Assembly (NCBI GenBank): GCA_030447725.1
Contig: JAUJOQ010000007.1
Span: 1 to 42,869 of the forward strand
Length of the DNA: 42,869 bases
DNA from: Thermoleophilaceae bacterium
Lineage (GTDB): Bacteria; Actinomycetota; Thermoleophilia; Solirubrobacterales; Thermoleophilaceae
Direction of reading: 5' to 3'
Shown here piece by piece: positions 37,820 to 42,869 of the stretch (positions are counted from its first letter, which is position 1; every line of letters starts with the position of its first letter). Below the pieces are notes generated by a model. The model was not told the DNA's origin. It worked only from the letters and a program-made list of their open reading frames with translations, and made no database searches. Made by a program: the position numbers and the translations under genes.

Positions 37820-39109
37820 TCAGACGGCGAGGTCCTCGCCCCGCAGCACGCGCCGGAGCATGTGCATGCCGATCGTGGTCGACCGGTCACGAACCTCCGC
37901 CCGATCCCCCGGAAGTCGCAGGCTGCGCGTCATCCGGGTGCCGTCGGAGCGCTGAACGCACCAGCAGACCGTGCCCACGGGCTTATCGTCGCTTCCCCCG
38001 CCCGGTCCCGCGATGCCCGTGATGGCGATGGACACCGTGGCGCCGAAGCGCTCGACCGCACCGGCCGCCATCGCCTCGGCCGCCTCCGGGGACACCGCCC
38101 CATGGCGCTCGATCACCTCGGGGTCGACCCCGAGGTGATCGACCTTGGCCTCGTCGGCGTAGGCGATGGCGCCACCGAGCAGGTACGCGGAGCTGCCCGG
38201 GCGCTCCGCCAGCCGGGCCGCCATCGACCCGGCTGTGCAGGACTCCGCGGTGGCGATCGTCTGGTCCGCCAGCAGCTGCGCCACCTGCTCGTCCACGGTG
38301 GACCCGTCGTCCGAGAACAGCGTGTGCTCGTGGCGCTCGCCGACCAGCCTCCCAAGCGCCACCCGCGCCTCCGCGGCCTCGCGCTGGTGGCGCACCACAA
38401 CCTCTACCTCCCCGCGGCGCAGGCAAGTGGTGATCTCGAGGCGCTCGAAGCCCTCGATCCGCTCCTCGGCCACGCGCAGGGTCTCGGCGATCTCGGACTC
38501 CGGGATCCCGAACAGGCGTAGCGTCGACTGCTCGAGGACGTCGGCGCCGGCGACAGCCTCGCGAAACGCCTCCGTCTCCACCGCCGCGCGCCACAGCTCC
38601 TGTAGTTCGCGCGGAGGTCCCGGTAGGACCACCACCGTGGGTTCGCAGCCCTCCCCCGGGGGCACCACCATCCCCGGCGCCGTGCCGGCTGGCTCGAGCA
38701 CCGTGGCGCCGGCGGGCACCATTGCCTGCTTGCGGTTGGACGCGCGCACCGCGTCGAAGTCCAGGTCCGGCCAGCGCTTCATCAAGGGCTCGAGGATGTC
38801 TGCGATGCGCTGCTCGAGCGCCTCGTCGAGCGCCAGCGGACGCCCGGCGAAGCCGGCCACGACCTCGAGGGTGAGATCGTCGGCGGTTGGCCCGAGGCCG
38901 CCACTGGTGATGATCAGGTCGACCTCCTGCTGAGCCATGAAGCGCAGCTGGGCCCGCATGTCCTCCGGCCGGTCGCCACAGATGGTGATGTGAGCAAGAT
39001 CGACGCCGAGCTCGAGCAGACGATCCGAGAGCCAGGGGCCGTTTCGGTCACGGACGCGCCCGGTGAGCACCTCCGTCCCCGTGACCACGACGCCCGCGCG
39101 GACGCTCAT
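37820..39109 (-). CDS. cinA: CinA-like protein (nicotinamide-nucleotide amidohydrolase PncC domain)
   Basis: Predicted 429 residues. The N-terminal MoCF/COG1058 domain (about 1-170) has [20 protein letters not shown] and [15 protein letters not shown]. The C-terminal PncC domain (about 270-429) has [33 protein letters not shown] and [19 protein letters not shown]. It is linked to NMN deamidation and pyrophosphatase activity in NAD recycling. The cinA-recA neighbourhood is common in bacteria. Confidence 0.93.
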   Translation of the reverse strand: MSVRAGVVVTGTEVLTGRVRDRNGPWLSDRLLELGVDLAHITICGDRPEDMRAQLRFMAQQEVDLIITSGGLGPTADDLTLEVVAGFAGRPLALDEALEQRIADILEPLMKRWPDLDFDAVRASNRKQAMVPAGATVLEPAGTAPGMVVPPGEGCEPTVVVLPGPPRELQELWRAAVETEAFREAVAGADVLEQSTLRLFGIPESEIAETLRVAEERIEGFERLEITTCLRRGEVEVVVRHQREAAEARVALGRLVGERHEHTLFSDDGSTVDEQVAQLLADQTIATAESCTAGSMAARLAERPGSSAYLLGGAIAYADEAKVDHLGVDPEVIERHGAVSPEAAEAMAAGAVERFGATVSIAITGIAGPGGGSDDKPVGTVCWCVQRSDGTRMTRSLRLPGDRAEVRDRSTTIGMHMLRRVLRGEDLAV

Positions 39110-39125
39110 GCGAGCGCAGCGCAGG

Positions 39126-39902
39126 TCACGCGCACGGCCTCGTGCCGTCGGCGATCTCCTCCGCGCCGTCCTGCGTTGCCGCGAGCCCGATCGGCTCGGG
39201 GCTGTCCACGATCTCGACCGGCTTGCCGTTGACCCTGACCTCGACGGACCGCTTGCCCAGGTTGATTCGAAGCTGCTCGGGGTTGCGGAAGGTCTGGGCC
39301 TCCTCCAGCGTGCCCTCGTAGATCACGTCGGTTCCCTCGCCCGTGTCCACGCACGCGTAGGTCGGAAACGCCGGTGTCACGCGCATGGTCACTCCAGCGG
39401 CGCGCGCGGGCCTGCGACGCGCCGGCGGACGCTCTCTGGCGGGCGCGCTCTCTCCGCTGGTTTCGCTCGCGGCCCGCTGGTCGTCGGACTCGTCCTCACC
39501 GAACGACCCGAGCGCCACCAGGAAGGCCACGACGGCGATCGTGCCCGCGACGAGCAGGGCTCCCCTGCGCGGCGGTCGGGGTGCCACGCCACGGCGGCGG
39601 TCACGCACGCGCGGATCGCGCCGGGTCGTCGCCCCGGCGGGGGCGAGCGGTTGCACGTCGGGCTCCTCGGTCTCGTGGCTGAGCCGGTACTCCTCGACGA
39701 GCAGGTGCGGGTCTATGCCGACCTGCTCCGCGTAGGTGCGCAGGAACGTCTTGACGAAGGTGTGGCCTGGGAGCAGGCTCCACTCCTCGTTCTCCAGCGC
39801 GCGCAGATACTTCGCGCGGATCTTGGTGCGCTCCTCGACATCCGCGATGTCGAGGCCCTGGCGCATTCGCGCTTCTCTGAGCGTTTCGCCGATCGGCGGC
39901 AT
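39126..39902 (-). CDS. RodZ-like helix-turn-helix membrane protein
   Basis: Predicted 258 residues. The N-terminal HTH_25 domain (about 1-75) reads [20 protein letters not shown] and [18 protein letters not shown] basic stretch and one transmembrane helix (about 114-134, [20 protein letters not shown]) follow. A disordered segment then leads to a C-terminal beta domain like DUF4115 ([32 protein letters not shown]). RodZ relatives link cytoplasmic cytoskeleton to the cell wall machinery; a DNA-binding role is also possible. It lies 9 bases after ftsK. Confidence 0.85.
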   Translation of the reverse strand: MPPIGETLREARMRQGLDIADVEERTKIRAKYLRALENEEWSLLPGHTFVKTFLRTYAEQVGIDPHLLVEEYRLSHETEEPDVQPLAPAGATTRRDPRVRDRRRGVAPRPPRRGALLVAGTIAVVAFLVALGSFGEDESDDQRAASETSGESAPARERPPARRRPARAAGVTMRVTPAFPTYACVDTGEGTDVIYEGTLEEAQTFRNPEQLRINLGKRSVEVRVNGKPVEIVDSPEPIGLAATQDGAEEIADGTRPCA

Positions 39903-39911
39903 ACCAGCCGC

Positions 39912-42395
39912 CTATTCTGGCGGACCGGCGGCAGTACCCGCCACCTGTGCCCCGCCATGGGGTACGGGCTCCTCCAGGGTGGCCAGCACTCGCGGCAGCT
40001 CGGCTTCGGTCACGAGCACCTTGCGCGCCTTAGATCCCTCGTAGCCGGAGATCACGCCCCGGCGTTCGAGCATGTCGATCAGCCGTCCGGCGCGGGTATA
40101 GCCCACCCGCAGGCGGCGCTGTAGCATCGACGTGGAGGCGGTGTCCATCTGGACCACCGTGCGAATCGCCTCCGCCATCAGATCGTCCTGGTCGGGGTGG
40201 AAGTCGGCGTCGTCGGCGGGCTCCCCCTCTTCTGCCTCGACCGCCTCGAGCATCTCCTCGCGCAGCTCGGGCTCACCCTGCCTGCGCCAGTGGGCGGTGA
40301 TCTTCTCGATCTCCTCCTCGGTCACGAAGGCGCCCTGGATGCGGCTGAGCTTGGTGCCGCTACCGGGGCGGAAGAGCATGTCGCCCTTGCCGAGCAGCGA
40401 CTCGGCGCCGTTCTGGTCGAGGATCACGCGCGAGTCGGTCTGCGAGGAGACGGCGAAGGCGATCCGGGCCGGCACGTTGGCCTTGATCATGCCGGTGATG
40501 ATGTCGGCGCTCGGGCGCTGGGTGGCCAGCAGGAGGTGGATGCCCACCGCGCGCGACTTCTGGGCCAGGCGGATGATCGCATCCTCGACCTCGCCGGGGG
40601 CGATCATCATCAGGTCGGCCAGCTCGTCGATCACACACAGCAGGTAGGGCAGCGGCTGCTCACCCTCGCGCAGCCGCACCCGGTTCAGCTCCTCGAGCTT
40701 GCGCGTGCGCGCCGCGCTCATGAGCGTGTAGCGCTCCTCCATCTCCTTGATCAGGTTCTGCAGGACATTGGCGGCCAGCCGCGGACTGGTGACCACGGGT
40801 GTGATCAGGTGGGGGATCTTCTCGTAGAGGTTCAGCTCGACCTGCTTTGGGTCGACGAGGACCAGCCGGACCTCGTTCGGGCTCGCGCGCATGAGGATCG
40901 AGGCGAGCACGGCGTTCACGCAGCCGGACTTGCCCGAGCCCGTGGTGCCCGCGACCAGCACATGGGGTTGGCTGGCCAGATCGATGCCGATCGCCCGGCC
41001 GTCGATGTCCTTGCCAAGCCAGGCGGTGAGCGGCGACCATCCTTCGGGAGCCTCCTGGGCCACGTCACCGAGGTGCACCATGTGGCGGATCTTGTTTGGC
41101 ACCTCGACTCCTACGGCTCTCTTGCCGGGGATCGGGGCGAGGATGCGCACGTCCTCGGCCGCAAGGGCGTAGGCGAGATCGTCGCGCATGTTGGCGACCT
41201 TCGACATCTTGATCCCGGGCGCCAGGCGCACCTCGTACCGGGTCACGTGAGGACCGCTCACGCCGCCCACCACGGTGGCGTCGACTCCGAAGTGACCGAG
41301 GGCCTCGACCAGCTGGGCCCCGACCCGCTCGTCGGCCCCACTCGTCGCCTTCGGCTTGCCGTTCGAGCGCTTGAGCGCGTTCGGGCGCGGGAGCGTGTAC
41401 TCGACCTCCTCGGCCTCGGTCACCCCGGTGCGGCGGTTGCCGAGCGGCGTCAGCGACTCGGGCGCGGGCAGCCCGGGGTCCGCGGGCTCCGCCGTCACGC
41501 CCGGCTCCTCCTCGATCGGACCTTCGTCAGCCGGCTCGTCGGCCTCCCACTCGCCGGTCGTATCGGCTTCTGGCTCGGGCGGCTCCGGCTCGGGCTCCGC
41601 GCCGCCGAAGAGATCCGGGTAGCGCTGCGCCGCGTCGAGTGCGGGGGCCTCGACGTGGGTGGCGTGCACCACCGGCTCCTCTCCGGGAGGCTCTGGAGGA
41701 TGGTTGACCTCGGCAGGCGTCGGGGTGAGCCGGGCGGTGGCGCCCGTGTCACGGTTGCGCGCTGCCGGGAACGGATTGCCCGCGTGGCGCAGCCGCTCGG
41801 TGGTGGTGCTCACGCGCTCGCGGGTGGCGCTCACCACGCCGGCGATCGAGGCGCCGGTGACCAGCAGGATGCCGCCTGCCATGAGGAAGACGAAGGCGAT
41901 GTGAGCCCCCACCATGGAGAACAGCGCGCGCGTGGCCCAGAGCTCGAGCTCTCCGAGCGCGCCACCTCTGTCACTCACATAGTCGGCGTCGAGCAGCGGT
42001 GAATGGTCTGCCTGCCCCGGGCCCAGGCCTAGGGAGCCGGCCGCGAGACCAAGCGTGAGCCCGAGCAGCAGACAGATGGCTCCTGCGCGAAAGGGCTTCA
42101 CCGTGGGCAGCAGCGACCGCATCACCAGGATCACGCCCGCAGCCAGCAGCGCCGGCGGCACCAGGTACGCCGCCCCACCAAGCAGAAATCGCAGCCCGTC
42201 CTTGGCGCCATCTCCGGCCTGGCCCCCGGCCTCGCCCATGTAGAGGACGAAGGCGAGAAAGGCGGCGCTCGCCACCAGACCGAGCCCGATCAGGTCGAGA
42301 TGGTGCTGCTCGAGCTTGGGCAGGCCGGGCCGCGGAGACGCCGGGCGGGCGCTGAGCTTGCGTGTGGACTTGCGGGTGCTGCGGCGGCGGGCCAT
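39912..42395 (-). CDS. ftsK: DNA translocase FtsK/SpoIIIE
   Basis: Predicted 827 residues from the ATG at 42395 ([14 protein letters not shown]). Four transmembrane helices lie at about 30-190, then an acidic Pro/Glu-rich linker (about 215-330). The motor has the alpha domain ([20 protein letters not shown]), Walker A GTTGSGKS, Walker [14 protein letters not shown] and [20 protein letters not shown]. The C-terminal gamma winged helix ([20 protein letters not shown]) reads KOPS-like sites. It pumps chromosome ends through the division septum. A divergent response-regulator gene starts 100 bases away. Confidence 0.96.
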   Translation of the reverse strand: MARRRSTRKSTRKLSARPASPRPGLPKLEQHHLDLIGLGLVASAAFLAFVLYMGEAGGQAGDGAKDGLRFLLGGAAYLVPPALLAAGVILVMRSLLPTVKPFRAGAICLLLGLTLGLAAGSLGLGPGQADHSPLLDADYVSDRGGALGELELWATRALFSMVGAHIAFVFLMAGGILLVTGASIAGVVSATRERVSTTTERLRHAGNPFPAARNRDTGATARLTPTPAEVNHPPEPPGEEPVVHATHVEAPALDAAQRYPDLFGGAEPEPEPPEPEADTTGEWEADEPADEGPIEEEPGVTAEPADPGLPAPESLTPLGNRRTGVTEAEEVEYTLPRPNALKRSNGKPKATSGADERVGAQLVEALGHFGVDATVVGGVSGPHVTRYEVRLAPGIKMSKVANMRDDLAYALAAEDVRILAPIPGKRAVGVEVPNKIRHMVHLGDVAQEAPEGWSPLTAWLGKDIDGRAIGIDLASQPHVLVAGTTGSGKSGCVNAVLASILMRASPNEVRLVLVDPKQVELNLYEKIPHLITPVVTSPRLAANVLQNLIKEMEERYTLMSAARTRKLEELNRVRLREGEQPLPYLLCVIDELADLMMIAPGEVEDAIIRLAQKSRAVGIHLLLATQRPSADIITGMIKANVPARIAFAVSSQTDSRVILDQNGAESLLGKGDMLFRPGSGTKLSRIQGAFVTEEEIEKITAHWRRQGEPELREEMLEAVEAEEGEPADDADFHPDQDDLMAEAIRTVVQMDTASTSMLQRRLRVGYTRAGRLIDMLERRGVISGYEGSKARKVLVTEAELPRVLATLEEPVPHGGAQVAGTAAGPPE

Positions 42396-42495
42396 GGCTA
42401 ACTTCGTACCTTCGACGCCGGAGGGCGCCCCCCTGCCTCCGGCCGCGCTCCTCGCGATGCGATCGGCCCGCGCTGCTCCCCCTACCATGCGGCGG

Positions 42496-42869
42496 ATGGA
42501 CCGCTCCCCCCGGGTGCTCGTCGTCGAGGACGATCGCGACATCGCAGACGTGCTGCGGCGCTCGCTTGGCTTGGAGGGATATGAGGTGCGGCTCGCGGGC
42601 GACGGCGAGGAGGCCCTGGCGGGGGCCGCGGACTTCAGCCCCGATGCCGTGGTACTAGATCTGGGTCTGCCGAAGGTCGACGGGCTCGAGGTGGCCCGGC
42701 GGCTGCGCGAGGGCGGCGACGTGCCGATCCTGATGCTCACGGCCCGCGACTCCGTGCCCCAGCGCGTCGAGGGGCTGGACGCCGGCGCCGACGACTACCT
42801 TGTCAAGCCCTTCGAGCGCGCCGAGCTGCTGGCGCGCGTGAGGGCGCTGCTGCGGCGCCGCCCGCCCCG
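42496..42869 (+). CDS. OmpR-type response regulator, receiver domain (cut by window end)
   Basis: The first 124 codons are present, from the ATG at 42496 ([13 protein letters not shown]); an in-frame ATG at 42487 is also possible. The receiver domain is complete: acidic pair [10 protein letters not shown], phospho-acceptor Asp in [12 protein letters not shown], Thr in LMLTARD and Lys in [20 protein letters not shown]. The linker RALLRRR suggests a C-terminal winged-helix domain beyond the window. A partner histidine kinase probably follows. Confidence 0.88.
   Translation, partial: MDRSPRVLVVEDDRDIADVLRRSLGLEGYEVRLAGDGEEALAGAADFSPDAVVLDLGLPKVDGLEVARRLREGGDVPILMLTARDSVPQRVEGLDAGADDYLVKPFERAELLARVRALLRRRPP

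Noticed and set aside
36273..37955. 560-codon plus-strand frame opposite recA and thpR
   Set aside because: It is a compositional shadow of high-GC recA; no motifs are visible.
40197..42002. 601-codon plus-strand frame opposite ftsK
   Set aside because: Shadow of the ftsK codons; the translation is rich in Gly, Ala, His and Leu with no domain.

Overview
The window is GC-rich DNA (roughly two thirds G+C by eye) with actinobacterial gene content. An LL-diaminopimelate aminotransferase route, a MurT/GatD pair, a SigB/SigF-type sigma factor, RNase Y and secreted proteins ending in a basic beta-sandwich-like domain together suggest a soil actinobacterium of the Thermoleophilia/Solirubrobacterales type. 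The taxonomic guess is inference; no rRNA or tRNA gene is present to fix it.

Bases 1 to about 12000 are accessory. Four large exported proteins lie here: two tandem CocE/NonD-type hydrolases (335-2251 and 3157-5094), an FG-GAP / ASH / RTX-type repeat protein (6139-8442, minus) and a sialidase-like secreted protein (9134-10819). Between them are decayed mobile or horizontally acquired genes: an IS481-type transposase remnant, an ArdC-like antirestriction remnant with a coupled unknown ORF, a tyrosine-recombinase tail and an IS110-type transposase remnant. A small perfect hairpin, TCAGGG-N4-CCCTGA, lies upstream of three of the four exported genes, and a half copy at the window edge lies upstream of the fourth. 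I saw it nowhere else. This is the most system-like regulatory signal in the window.

Bases 12000-20600 hold a permease / DM13 pair, a dead PAP2 phosphatase, a general-stress sigma factor overlapping a Na+/H+ antiporter whose C-terminus looks frameshifted, a thioesterase-like protein, a small membrane protein, a lipoprotein cyclophilin, a HAD-IIA phosphatase and a dual-specificity-phosphatase-like protein without the catalytic Cys.

Bases 20647-25772 form a tight plus-strand operon: class II amidotransferase, diacylglycerol-kinase-like lipid kinase, MurT, a gamma-glutamylcyclotransferase-like protein, a class I methyltransferase and GatD. MurT and GatD together amidate the D-Glu of lipid II. 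Two extra enzymes translationally coupled between them are unusual, and one of them belongs to a fold that acts on gamma-glutamyl groups.

Bases 26682-42395 are a conserved minus-strand housekeeping block. In transcription order it reads ftsK, a RodZ-like HTH protein, cinA, thpR, recA, recX, and then rny, a glycolipid-binding-family protein, miaB, miaA, dapF-like, dapL, a cupin, hflX and dut. Two oddities stand out: the DapF-like protein has Ser at both catalytic Cys positions, and MiaA lacks about 50-60 internal residues. The window ends inside a plus-strand OmpR-type response regulator.
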